64,000 nucleotides of DNA from Triticum aestivum (Eukaryota > Streptophyta > Magnoliopsida > Poales > Poaceae): the NCBI RefSeq assembly GCF_018294505.1, contig NC_057810.1:702503852-702567851 (forward strand). Direction: 5' to 3'. Every line of letters starts with the position of its first letter. Position 1 is the first letter of the stretch. The position numbers and the translations under genes are program-made. Below the pieces are notes generated by a model, which searched no databases, had not been told where the DNA came from, and saw only the letters and a list, made by a program, of their open reading frames with translations. This document shows positions 54,003 through 64,000 of this stretch, piece by piece.

Positions 54003-54173
54003 CCATCGACACGGTCATGGAAAAATCTGGAGTGGAAACAAGGTCTTCAGAGCAGACAATGCTATCTGACGAAGCGCATGTCTTGCTGGTTACCGATAGC
54101 TCCTCAGAGGAGGATTCAGAGACAGATGACCAGTCATATTTCCCCCCTAAGGTGCATGCCCTAACTTGGCAGG
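54003..54173 (+). CDS. Repeated-exon gene, exon candidate (type gamma, second copy)
   Basis: Acceptor CTTCCTGTGCATCAG (to 54002) and donor GGCAGG|GTTATGT (54174) bound 171 bp, exactly 57 codons. It is open with MEKSGVETRSSEQTMLSDEA, LLVTDSSSEEDSE and DQSYFPPKVHALTWQ. The acidic Ser/Glu block suggests a disordered linker. Family not recognised. Confidence 0.5.
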
Positions 54174-54495
54174 GTTATGTTACTCATATCGTGCGTATGG
54201 TATCTTGCATTGCTATGTCATTTGCTTAGTTTAGACATGCTTTGTGTGAATACCACCTGTTTAGTGTCTAATTACCATATATGTGAATTATGCAATGCCA
54301 TCTTGTTGCAAGACATTATATATGTGAATTATGCAATGTTATCTTGTTGCAAGGCATTATGTATGTGAATTATGCAATGCCATGCTGTTTAGACAAGCGT
54401 CATATATGTGAATTGTATCATGCCGTCCTTTTTTGTATTTCTCATTGCTTTTGTCGACAATGTTTGTATATTCAACTGCTCTTCCTGTGCATCAG

Positions 54496-54667
54496 CCATT
54501 TGAATTGGTGATGGAGAAATCTGGAGTGAAAACAAGGTCTTCAGAGCAGACAATGCTACCTGCTGAAGCAGATACCTTGCTAGTTACAGATAGCTCTTCA
54601 GAGGAGGATTCAGAGGCATATGACCAGTCCTATTATCCCCCTGAGGTGTATGCTCAAACTTGGCAGG
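54496..54667 (+). CDS. Repeated-exon gene, exon candidate (type gamma, third copy)
   Basis: It has the same acceptor and donor as the second copy, 172 bp, and a near-identical product (MEKSGVKTRSSEQTML, LLVTDSSSEEDSE, DQSYYPPEVYAQTWQ). One extra base sits before the internal ATG, so both exons cannot be in the same phase if spliced in series. They may be alternatives, or one is decayed. The gene would continue beyond the Copia insertion and out of the window. Confidence 0.5.
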
Positions 54668-54902
54668 GTTATATTACTCATATAATGCATATGTTGTATT
54701 GCAATGCTTATTTTCTACATCATATACACAATATTGAATGCCATCTTCTTAGTTGACACATCATATATGCAATTGCCCTCTGCTCACTTCCTTAGTATAT
54801 AAATCATATATTTGAATTATGGCATGCCATGATGTTTACATAGATAGCATGTATCTGAATTATGGCATGCCAACCCATTTTCTAAAGGCATAATATAGTT
54901 AT

Positions 54903-56653
54903 TGTTGGGGAACGTTGCAGAAAATTAAAATTTTTCCCTATGGTTTCACCAAGATCCATCTATGAGTTCATCTAAGCAACGAGTCAAGGGGAAGAGTATG
55001 CATCTACATACCACTTGTAGATCGAGTGCGGAAGCGTTCAAGGGGATGGTGATGATGGAGTCGTACTCGTCGTGATTCGGATCACCGATGACCAAGTACT
55101 GAACGGACAGCACCTCCGCGTTCAACACACGTACGGGACGGACGACGTCTCCTCCGTCTTGATCCAGCAAGGAGGAAGGAGAGGTTGAGGAAGGCAGCTC
55201 CAACGGCAACACGACGGCGTGGTGTAGTTGGTGCAGAAGTACTCCGACAGGGCTTCGCCAAGCACGTACGCAGGAGGAGAGGTGTTGGGGAGGGGAGGGG
55301 CTGCGCCTTGAGTTGTGTCTAGCAGCCCTCCCCTCACCCCTCTATATATAGGAGGAGAGGGGCAAGGGGGCCGGCCCTCTAGGGGAAACCCTAGAGGGGG
55401 GCGGCGGCCAAAGGGAGAGGGAAAAAGGGTGGCTTGCCCCCCAAGCTAGGGGGCGCCCCCTTTAGGGTTTCCCCTCCCCTTGCCCTAGCCGCATGGGCCT
55501 AGGTGGGGAGGCGCGCCCAGCCCACTAGGGGCTGGCTCCCTCTCCCACACAGCCCATGTGGCCCCCCCGGGAGGGGTGGCCCCACCCGGTGGACCCCCGG
55601 AACCCTTCCGGTGGCCCCGGTACAATACCGGTATGCCACCGAAACTTTCCGGTGTCCGTTTAACCACTTTCCTTATATAAATCTTTACCTCCGGAACATT
55701 CCGGAACTCCTCGTGACGTCCGGGATCTCATCCGGGACTCCGAACAACATTCGGTAATCACATACTTGTCTTCCTGATAACCCTAGCATCACCGAACCTT
55801 AAGTGTGTAGACCCTACGGGTTCGGGAGACATGCAGACATGACCGAGACAACCTCAGGTCAATAACCAACAGCGGGATCTGGATACCCATGTTGGCTCCC
55901 ACATGCTCCTCGATGTTGTCATCGGATGAACCACGATGTCGAGGATTCGATCAAACCCCGTATGCAATTCCCTTTGTCAATCGGTACATTACATGCCCGA
56001 GACTCGATCGTAGGTATCCCAATACCTCGTTCAGTCTCGTTACCGGCAAGTCACTTTACTCGTACCGCAATGCATGATCCCGTGACCAAACACTTGGTCA
56101 CCTTGAGCTCATTATGATGATGCATTACCGAGTGGGCCCAGAGATACCTCTCCGTCATACGGAGTGACAAATCCCAGTCTCGATCCGTGTCAACCCAACA
56201 GACACTTTCGGAGATACCTGTAATGCACCTCTATAGTCACCCAGTTACGTTGTGACGTTTGGTACACCCAAAGCACTCCTACGGTATCCGGGAGTTACAC
56301 GATCTCATGGTCTAAGGAAGAGATACTTGACGTTGGAAAAGCTCTAGCAAACGAACTAACCGACCTTTGTGCTATGCTTAGGATTGGGTCTTGTCCATCA
56401 CATCGTTCTCCTAATGATGTGATCCCGTTATCAACGACATCCAATGTCCATAGCCAGGAAACCATGACTATCTGTTGATCACAACGAGCTAGTCAACTAG
56501 AGGCTCACTAGGGACATATTGTGGTCTATGTATTCACACGTGTATTATGATTTCCAGATAATACAGTTATAGCATGAATAAAAGACTATTATCATGAACA
56601 AAGAAATATAATAATAACACTTTTATTATTGCCTCTAGGGCATATTTCCAACA
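54903..56653 (-). repeat. 3' LTR of Copia element 2
   Basis: 1751 bp, TGTTGGGGAACG...CATATTTCCAACA in plus orientation. The polypurine tract (reverse complement GCAAGTGGGAGAC) is at 56654-56666. Confidence 0.95.
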
Positions 56654-56685
56654 GTCTCCCACTTGCACTAGAGTCAATAATCTTG

Positions 56686-59600
56686 TTACATTGTGATGAA
56701 TCGAACACCCATAGAGTTCTGGTGTTGATCATGTTTCGCTCGCGAGAGAGGTTTAGTCAACGGATCTGCGACATTCAGATCCGTATGTACTTTGCAAATT
56801 TCTATGTCTCCATCTTGAACATTTTCACGGATGGAGTTGAAACGACGCTTGATGTGCCTGGTCTTCTTGTGAAATCTGGGCTCCTTCGCAAGGGCAATAG
56901 CTCCAGTATTGTCACAGAAAAGTTTGATCGGCCCCGACGCATTGGGTATGACTCCTAGGTCGGTGATGAACTCCTTCACCCAAATAGCTTCATATGCTGC
57001 CTCCGAGGCTGCCATGTACTCCGCTTCACATGTAGATCCCGCCACGACGCTCTGCTTGCAGCTGCACCAGCTTACTGCTCCACCATTCAACACATACACG
57101 TATCCGATTTGTGACTTAGAGTCATCCAGATCTGTGTCGAAGCTAGCGTCGACGTAACCCTTTACGACGAGCTCTTCGTCACCTCCATAAACGAGAAACA
57201 TGTCCTTTGTCCTTTTCAAGTACTTCAGGATATTCTTGACCGCTGTCCAGTGTTCCTTGCCGGGATTACTTTGGTACCTTCGTACCAAACTTACGGCAAG
57301 GTTTACATCAGGTCTGGTACACAGCATGACATACATAATAGATCCTATGGCTGAAGCATAGGGGATGACACTCATCTCTTCTTTATCTTTTGCCGTGGTC
57401 GGGCATTGAGCCGAGCTCAATCTCACACCTTGCAATACAGGCAAGAACCCCTTCTTGGACTGATCCATTTTGAACTTCTTCAAAATTTTATCAAGGTATG
57501 TGCTTTGTGAAAGACCTATGAGGCGTCTCGATCTATTTCTATAGATCTTGATGCCTAATATATAAGCAGCTTCTCCAAGGTCCTTCATTGAAAAACACTT
57601 ATTCAAGTAGGCCTTAATGCTGTCCAAGAATTCTATATCATTTCCCATCAAAAGTATGTCATCTACATATAATATGAGAAATGCTACAGAGCTCCCACTC
57701 ACTTTCTTGTAAACGCAGGCTTCTCCATAAGTCTGCATAAACCCAAACGCTTTGATCATCTCATCAAAGCGAATGTTCCAACTCCGAGATGCTTGCACCA
57801 GCCCATAAATGGATCGCTGGAGCTTGCATACTTTGTTAGCATTCTTAGGATCGACAAAACCCTCCGGCTGCATCATATACAGTTCTTCCTTAAGATGTTC
57901 GTTAAGGAATGCCGTTTTGACGTCCATCTGCCATATCTCATAATCATAGTATGCGGCAATTGCTAACATGATTCGGACGGACTTAAGATTCGCTACGGGA
58001 GAGAAAGTCTCATCGTAGTCAATCCCTTGAACTTGCCGATAACCCTTAGCGACAAGTCGAGCTTTATAGATGGTGACATTACCATCCGCGTCCGTCTTCT
58101 TCTTAAAGATCCATTTGTTTTCTATCGCTCGCCGATCATTGGGCAAGTCAGTCAAAGTCCATACTTTGTTTTCATACATGGATTCTTTCTCGGATTTCAT
58201 GGCTCCAAGCCATTTGTTGGAATCTGGGCCCGCCATCGCTTCTTCATAGTTCGAAGGTTCACCGTTGTCTAACAACATGATTTCTAGGACAGGGTTGCCG
58301 TACCACGCTGGTGCGGAACGTGTCCTTGTGGACCTACGAAGTTCAGTAGCAACTTGATCCGAAGTACCTTGATCATCATCATTATTTTCCTCTTCAGTTG
58401 GTGTAGGCATCACAGGAACATCTTCCTGAGCTGCACTACTGTCCCGCTCAAGAGGTAGTACTTCATCGAGTTCTACTTTCCTCCCACTTACTTCTTTCGA
58501 GAGAAACTCTTTTTCCAGAAAGGATCCGTTCTTAGCGACAAAGATCTTGCCCTCGGATCTTAAGTAGAAGGTATACCCAATGGTTTCCTTAGGGTATCCT
58601 ATGAAGACGCATTTTTCTGACTTGGGTTCGAGCTTCTCAGGTTGAAGTTTCTTGACATAAGCATCGCATCCCCAAACTTTTAGAAACGACAGCTTAGGTT
58701 TCTTCCCAAACCACAATTCATACGGTGTCGTCTCAACGGATTTAGACGGTGCCCTATTTAAAGTGAATGTAGCTGTCTCTAGAGCGTATCCCCAAAATGA
58801 TAGCGGTAAATCGGTAAGAGACATCATAGACCGCACCATATCCAATAGAGTGCGATTACGACGTTCGGACACACCGTTACGCTGAGGTGTTCCAGGCGGC
58901 GTGAGTTGTGAAACGATTCCACATTTTCTTAAGTGTGTACCAAATTCGTGACTTAAGTATTCTCCTCCACGATCTGATCGTAAGAATTTTATCTTTCGGT
59001 CACGTTGATTCTCTACTTCATTCTGAAATTCTTTGAACTTTTCAAAGGTCTCAGACTAGTGTTTCATCAAGTAGACATACCCATATCTACTCAAGTTATC
59101 TGTGAGAGTGAGAACATATCGATATCCTCCGCGAGCCTCAACACTCATTGGACCGCACACATCGGTATGTATGATTTCCAACAAGTTGGTTGCTCGCTCC
59201 ATTGTTCCGGAGAACGGAGTCTTGGTCATTTTTCCCATGAGGCATGGTTCGCATGTGTCAAATGATTCATAATCAAGAGACTCTAAAAGTCCATCAGCAT
59301 GCAGCTTCTTCATGCGCTTGACACCAATGTGACCAAGGCGGCAGTGCCACAAGTATGTGGGACTATCGTTATCAACTTTACATCTTTTGGTATTCACGCT
59401 ATGAATATGTGTAACACTACGTTCGAGATTCATTAAGAATAAACCATTGACCATCGGGGCATGACCATAAAACATATCTCTCATATAAATAGAACAACCA
59501 TTATTCTCGGACTTAAATGAGTAGCCATCTCGTATTAAACGAGATCCAGATACAATGTTCATGCTCAAACTTGGCACCAAATAACAATTATTAAGGTTCA

Positions 59601-60666
59601 AAACTAATCCCGTAGGTAAATGTAGAGGTAGCGTGCCGACGGCGATCACATCGACTCTGGAACCATTCCCGACGCGCATCGTCACCTCGTCCTTCGCCAG
59701 TCTCCGCTTATTCCGCAGCTCCTGCTGTGAGTTACAAATATGAGCAACGGCACCGGTATCAAATAACCAGGAGTTACTACGAGTACTGGTAAGGTACACA
59801 TCAATTACATGTATATCGAAAATACCTTTAGTGTTTCCGGCCTTCTTATCCGCTAAGTATTTGGGGCAGTTCCGCTTCCAGTGACCCTTCCGCTTGCAAT
59901 AAAAGCACTCAGTCTCAGGCTTGGGTCCATTCTTTGACTTCTTCCCGGCAACTGGCTTACCGGGCGCGGCAACCTCTTTGCCGTCCTTCTTGAAGTTCTT
60001 CTTACCCTTGCCCTTCTTGAACTTAGTGGCCTTATTGACCATCAACACTTGATGTTCTTTCTTGATTTCAACCTCTGCTGACTTCAGCATAGAAAATACT
60101 TCAGGAATGGTCTTTACCATCCCCTGCATATTGTAGTTCATCACAAAGCTCTTGTAGCTTGGTGGGAGCGACTGAAGGATTCTGTCAATGACTGCCTCAT
60201 CAGGGAGGTTAATATTCAGCTGGGTCATACGGTTGTGCAACCCAGACATCTTGAGTATGTGCTCACTGACATAACTATTTTCCTCCATCTTACAACTATA
60301 GAACTTGTCGGAGATGTCATATCTCTTGACCCGGCCGTGAGCTTGGAAAACTAGTTTCAGCTCCTCGAACATCTCATATGCTCCGTGATGCTCAAAACGC
60401 TTTTGGAGCCCCGGTTCTAAGCTGTAAAGCATGCCGCACTGAACGAGGGAGTAATCATCAGCACGAGACTGCCAAGCATTCATAATGTCTTGGTTCTCTG
60501 GGACGGGAGCGTCACCTAGCGGTCCTTCTAGGACATATTGTTTCCTGGCAGCTATGAGGATGATCCTCAGGTTCCGGACCCAGTCCGTATAGTTGCTGCC
60601 ATCATCTTTCAGCTTGGTTTTCTCTAGGAACGCGTTGAAGTTCATGTTGACATGAGCGTTGGCCAT
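56686..60666 (-). pseudogene. gag-pol polyprotein of Copia element 2, one nonsense codon
   Basis: From MANAHVNMNF (ATG at 60666; a longer frame opens at 60690) to GVRFITM at 56686 is one frame of about 1326 codons, matching the usual BARE-type size. The only break is a TAG at 59056-59058, within integrase between its first and second catalytic Asp, where element 1 has Lys. Visible motifs: zinc knuckle CFYCKRKGHWKRNC, protease DTG, integrase HCRLGH, CEPC, HTDVCGP and RSDRGGEY, RT KARLVAKG, MDVKTAFLN and YVDDIL, RNase H DASFD, EAEY and DNTGA. Gag and protease remain translatable. RT and RNase H lie beyond the stop and would need readthrough. Confidence 0.9.
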
Positions 60667-61951
60667 ATGATCTACAAGACATATTTGCAAAAGGTTTTAG
60701 ACTAAGTTCATGATAATTAAGTTCATCTAATCAAATTATTGAATGAACTCCCACTCAGATTTGACATCCCTCTAGTCATCTAAGTGTTACACGATCCGAG
60801 TCGACTAGGCCGTGTCCGATCATCACGTGAGACGGACTAGTCATCCTCGGTGAACATTCTCATGTTGATCGTATCTTCCATACGACTCGTGTTCGTCCTT
60901 TCGGTCTCCGTGTTCCGAGGCCATGTCTGTACATGCTAGGCTCGTCAAGTTAACCCTAAGTGTTTTGCATGTGTAAAACTGTCTTACACCCGTTGTATGT
61001 GAACGTAAGGATCTATCACACCCGATCATCACGTGGTGCTTCGAAACGACGAACTTTAGCAACGGTGCACAGTTAGGGGAGAACACTTCTTGAAATTGTT
61101 GTAAGGGATCATCTTATTTACTACCGTCGTTCTAAGTAAACAAGATGCATAAAACATAATAAACATCACATGCAATTATATAAAGTAGTGACATGATATG
61201 GCCAATATCATATAGCTCCTTTGATCTTCATCTTCGGGGCTCCATGATCATCTTGTCACCGGCATGACACCATGATCTCCATCATCATGATCTCCATCAT
61301 CGTGTCTTCATGAAGTTGTCACGCCAACGACTACTTCTACTTCTATGACTAACGCGTTTAGCAATAAAGTAAAGTAGTTTACATGGCGTTCTTCAATGAC
61401 ACGCAGGTCATACAAAAATAAAGACAACTCCTATGGCTCCTGCCGGTTGTCATACTCATCGACATGCAAGTCGTGATTCCTATTACAAGAACATGATCTC
61501 ATACATCACAATATATCATTCATCATCCATCACAACTTCTGGCCATATCACATCACATGACAATTGCTGCAAAAACAAGTTAGACGTCCTCTAATTGTTG
61601 TTGCATCTTTTACGTGGCTGCAATTGGGTTCTAGCAAGAACGTTTTCTTACCTACGAATAACCACAATGTGATCTTGTCAACTTCTATTTACCCTTCATA
61701 AGGACCCTTTTCATCGAATCCACTTCAACTAAAGTGGGAGAGACAGACACCCGCCAGCCACCTTATGCAACTAGTGCATGTTAGTCGGTGGAACCGGTCT
61801 CACGTAAGCGTACGTGTAAGGTTGGTCCGGGCCGCTTCATCCCACAATACCGCTGAAGCAAGATAAGACTAGTAGCGGCAAGCAAGTTGACAAGATCTGC
61901 GCCCACAACAAAATTGTGTTCTACTCGTGCAAAGAGAACTACGCATAAACC
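60667..61951 (-). other. Untranslated leader of Copia element 2
   Basis: 1.3 kb without long frames between primer site and gag, collinear in type with 38300-39523 of element 1. Confidence 0.6.
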
Positions 61952-61964
61952 TGGCTCTGATACC
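61952..61964 (-). other. Primer-binding site of Copia element 2
   Basis: The reverse complement reads TGGTATCAGAGCC, a perfect match to the complement of the plant initiator-Met tRNA 3' end, 2 bp from the 5' LTR. Confidence 0.93.
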
Positions 61965-61966
61965 AC

Positions 61967-63716
61967 TGTTGGGGAACGTTGCAGAAAATTAAAATTTTCC
62001 CTACAGTTTCACCAAGATCCATCTATGAGTTCATCTAAGCAACGAGTCAAGGGGAAGAGTATGCATCTACATACCACTTGTAGATCGAGTGCGGAAGCGT
62101 TCAAGGGGATGGTGATGATGGAGTCGTACTCGTCGTGATTCGGATCACCGATGACCAAGTGCTGAACGGACAGCACCTCCGCGTTCAACACACGTACGGG
62201 ACGGACGACGTCTCCTCCGTCTTGATCCAGCAAGGAGGAAGGAGAGGTTGAGGAAGGCAGCTCCAACGGCAGCACGACGGCGTGGTGTAGTTGGTGCAGA
62301 AGTACTCCGACAGGGCTTCGCCAAGCACGTACGCAGGAGGAGAGGTGTTGGGGAGGGGAGGGGCTGCGCCTTGAGTTGTGTCTAGCAGCCCTCCCCTCAC
62401 CCCTCTATATATAGGAGGAGAGGGGCAAGGGGGCCGGCCCTCTAGGGGAAACCCTAGAGGGGGGCGGCGGCCAAAGGGAGAGGGAAAAAGGGTGGCTTGC
62501 CCCCCAAGCTAGGGGGCACCCCCTTTAGGGTTTCCCCTCCCCTTGCCCTAGCCGCATGGGCCTAGGTGGGGAGGCGCGCCCAGCCCACTAGGGGCTGGCT
62601 CCCTCTCCCACACAGCCCATGTGGCCCCCCTAGGAGGGGTGGCCCCACCCGGTGGACCCCCGGAACCCTTCCGGTGGCCCCGGTACAATACCAGTATGCC
62701 ACCGAAACTTTCCGGTGTCCGTTTAACCACTTTCCTTATATAAATCTTTACCTCCGGAACATTCTGGAACTCCTCGTGATGTCCGGGATCTCATCCGGGA
62801 CTCCGAACAACATTCGGTAATCACATACTTGTCTTCCTGATAACCCTAGCGTCACCGAACCTTAAGTGTGTAGACCCTACGGGTTCAGGAGACATGCAGA
62901 CATGACCGAGACAACCTCAGGTCAATAACCAACATTGGGATCTGGATACCCATGTTGGCTCCCACATGCTCCTCGTTGTTGTCATCGGATGAACCACGAT
63001 GTCAAGGATTCGATCAAACCCCGTATGCAATTCCCTTTGTCAATCAGTACGTTACATGCCCGAGACTCGATCGTCGGTATCCCAATACCTCGTTCAGTCT
63101 CGTTACCGGCAAGTCACTTTACTCGTACCGCAATGCATGATCCCATGACCAAACACTTGGTCACCTTGAGCTCATTATGGTGATGCATTACCGAGTGGGC
63201 CCAGAGATACCTCTCCGTCATACGGAGTGACAAATCCCAGTCTCGATCCGTGTCAACCCAACAGACACTTTCGGAGATACCTGTAATGCACCTTTATAGT
63301 CACCCAGTTACGTTGTGACGTTTGGTACACCCAAAGCACTCCTACGGTATCCGGGAGTTACACGATCTCATGGTCTAAGGAAGAGATACTTGACATTGGA
63401 AAAGCTCTAGCAAACGAACTAACCGACCTTTGTGCTATGCTTAGGATTGGGTCTTGTCCATCACATCATTCTCCTAATGATGTGATCCCGTTATCAACGA
63501 CATCCAATGTCCATAGCCAGGAAACCATGACTATCTGTTGATCACAACGAGCTAGTCAACTAGAGGCTCACTAGGGACATATTGTGGTCTATGTATTCAC
63601 ACGTGTATTACGATTTCCGGATAATACAGTTATAGCATGAATAAAAGACTATTATCATGAACAAAGAAATATAATAATAACACTTTTATTATTGCCTCTA
63701 GGGCATATTTCCAACA
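61967..63716 (-). repeat. 5' LTR of Copia element 2
   Basis: 1750 bp. In its own orientation it begins TGTTGGAAATATGCCC and ends AACGTTCCCCAACA. Confidence 0.95.
62404..62413 (-). promoter_or_regulatory. TATA box in the 5' LTR of Copia element 2
   Basis: CTATATATAG (palindromic) lies in the usual LTR promoter position, with a C/T-rich tract upstream on the minus strand. The same motif is in the 3' LTR at about 55342-55351. Confidence 0.6.
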
Positions 63717-64000
63717 GTTATATCATCTCATCCTGTTTACGTAGTCATCATATTTTAAATTATGTCATTCTATCCGTGAATTATATCATGCCATCATGTT
63801 TCCATCGACGGCATGTTTGTGATTTATGGCATGCCAACCACTTTAATAGACACATCGTATAGTTATATCATGTCATCCTGTTTACATAGTCATCATATTT
63901 TGAAGTATGTCATTCTATCCTGTTTAGTTAGCCATCATACATGTGAAATTGTGTCATGCTATCCTGTTTAATTAGCCATCATATATGTGAAATTATGTCC
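63717..64000 (+). repeat. Intron-like minisatellite, right part, running off the window
   Basis: After the GTTAT duplication the same type of unit resumes (CATCATATATGTGAAATTAT, TATCCTGTTTAATTAGCCAT). This shows that the Copia element split one repeat tract and that the tract extends beyond 64000. Confidence 0.8.

Larger units (their letters stand above)
53820..54902 (+). repeat. Intron-like degenerate minisatellite, about 40-50-bp unit (left part)
   Basis: Between and after the gamma exons the motif CATATATGTGAATTATGCAATGCCATC-like (split here as CATATATGTGAATTATG then CAATGCCATC) recurs at least ten times with drift to GAATTATGGCATGCCA. It continues on the other side of Copia element 2 at 63717. 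Confidence 0.75.
54903..63716 (-). mobile_element. BARE/Angela/WIS-type Ty1/Copia retrotransposon 2, full length, near-intact coding frame
   Basis: 8814 bp with GTTAT target duplications (54898-54902 and 63717-63721), LTRs of 1751 and 1750 bp with TGTTGG...CCAACA inverted ends, a perfect initiator-Met tRNA primer site and a single gag-pol frame. A by-eye comparison finds about 26 substitutions and one indel between LTRs (about 1.5%), near 0.6 million years at 1.3e-8 substitutions per site per year. It is inserted in the minisatellite that follows the gamma exons. It belongs to the same clade as element 1 but to a different LTR subtype. Confidence 0.95.

Noticed and set aside
54946..55757. Open frames shared between 54946-55757 and 62009-62820
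   Set aside because: They lie in the two LTRs of Copia element 2.
1..64000. tRNA, rRNA or other structured RNA genes
   Set aside because: No cloverleaf, rRNA or snRNA core was recognised on either strand by reading; the primer-binding sites only match tRNA 3' ends.

Overview
The window is Triticeae (wheat, Aegilops or barley group) nuclear DNA. The evidence is the set of mobile elements: two full-length BARE/Angela/WIS-type Copia retrotransposons, a Tat-lineage Ty3/Gypsy element, an element with an Athila-type primer site, a CACTA terminus beginning CACTACAAAAAAAGACAC, a PIF/Harbinger element and Stowaway, Tourist and hAT miniature elements. It has no prokaryotic features such as operons or CRISPR arrays. 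It contains three runs of N (12821-13244, 19503-20014, 24823-25242), and every open frame crossing one is an artefact.

Layout. 22-2105: a complete but mutated PIF/Harbinger transposon with TAA target duplication. 2304-3675: small degenerate repeats. 3676-18979: an old Tat-lineage Gypsy element. Its gag is split by a 7.6-kb minus-strand element (5978-13576) flanked by perfect GCAGC duplications, and its 3' end is cut by a CACTA left terminus at 18980. About 18980-22210: CACTA-type DNA made almost entirely of tandem arrays; no right terminus was found. 23607-25972: two related small genes of unknown function arranged head to head, one broken and one open.

29805-46400: a tandemly duplicated locus for a DEDDy 3'-5' exonuclease-like protein (WRN-exonuclease/RNase D fold). 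Copy A (30619-31338) is intact. Copy B (from 36242) is split by an 8.8-kb Copia element (36523-45306, target duplication ATATG) whose LTRs differ by only about 1%. A worn third fragment of the unit's upstream region follows copy B. 46661-47422: a minus-strand coiled-coil protein gene of unknown function. 48102-50298: a non-autonomous element with roughly 380-bp terminal inverted repeats that itself carries a Tourist-like and an hAT-like miniature insertion.

About 50700-54700: an unrecognised multi-exon gene or gene relic built from two exon types, each present three times. A second Copia element (54903-63716, minus strand, target duplication GTTAT) sits in its downstream repeat-filled intron, and the repeat continues to the end of the window. 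Its single gag-pol frame of about 1326 codons is interrupted by only one stop codon.

The host genes show no shared pathway. I found no convincing new multi-gene system. The best candidates for novelty are the duplicated exonuclease locus with a conserved inverted-repeat leader, the head-to-head gene pair, and the repeated-exon gene. All calls come from reading the sequence; no database search was possible.
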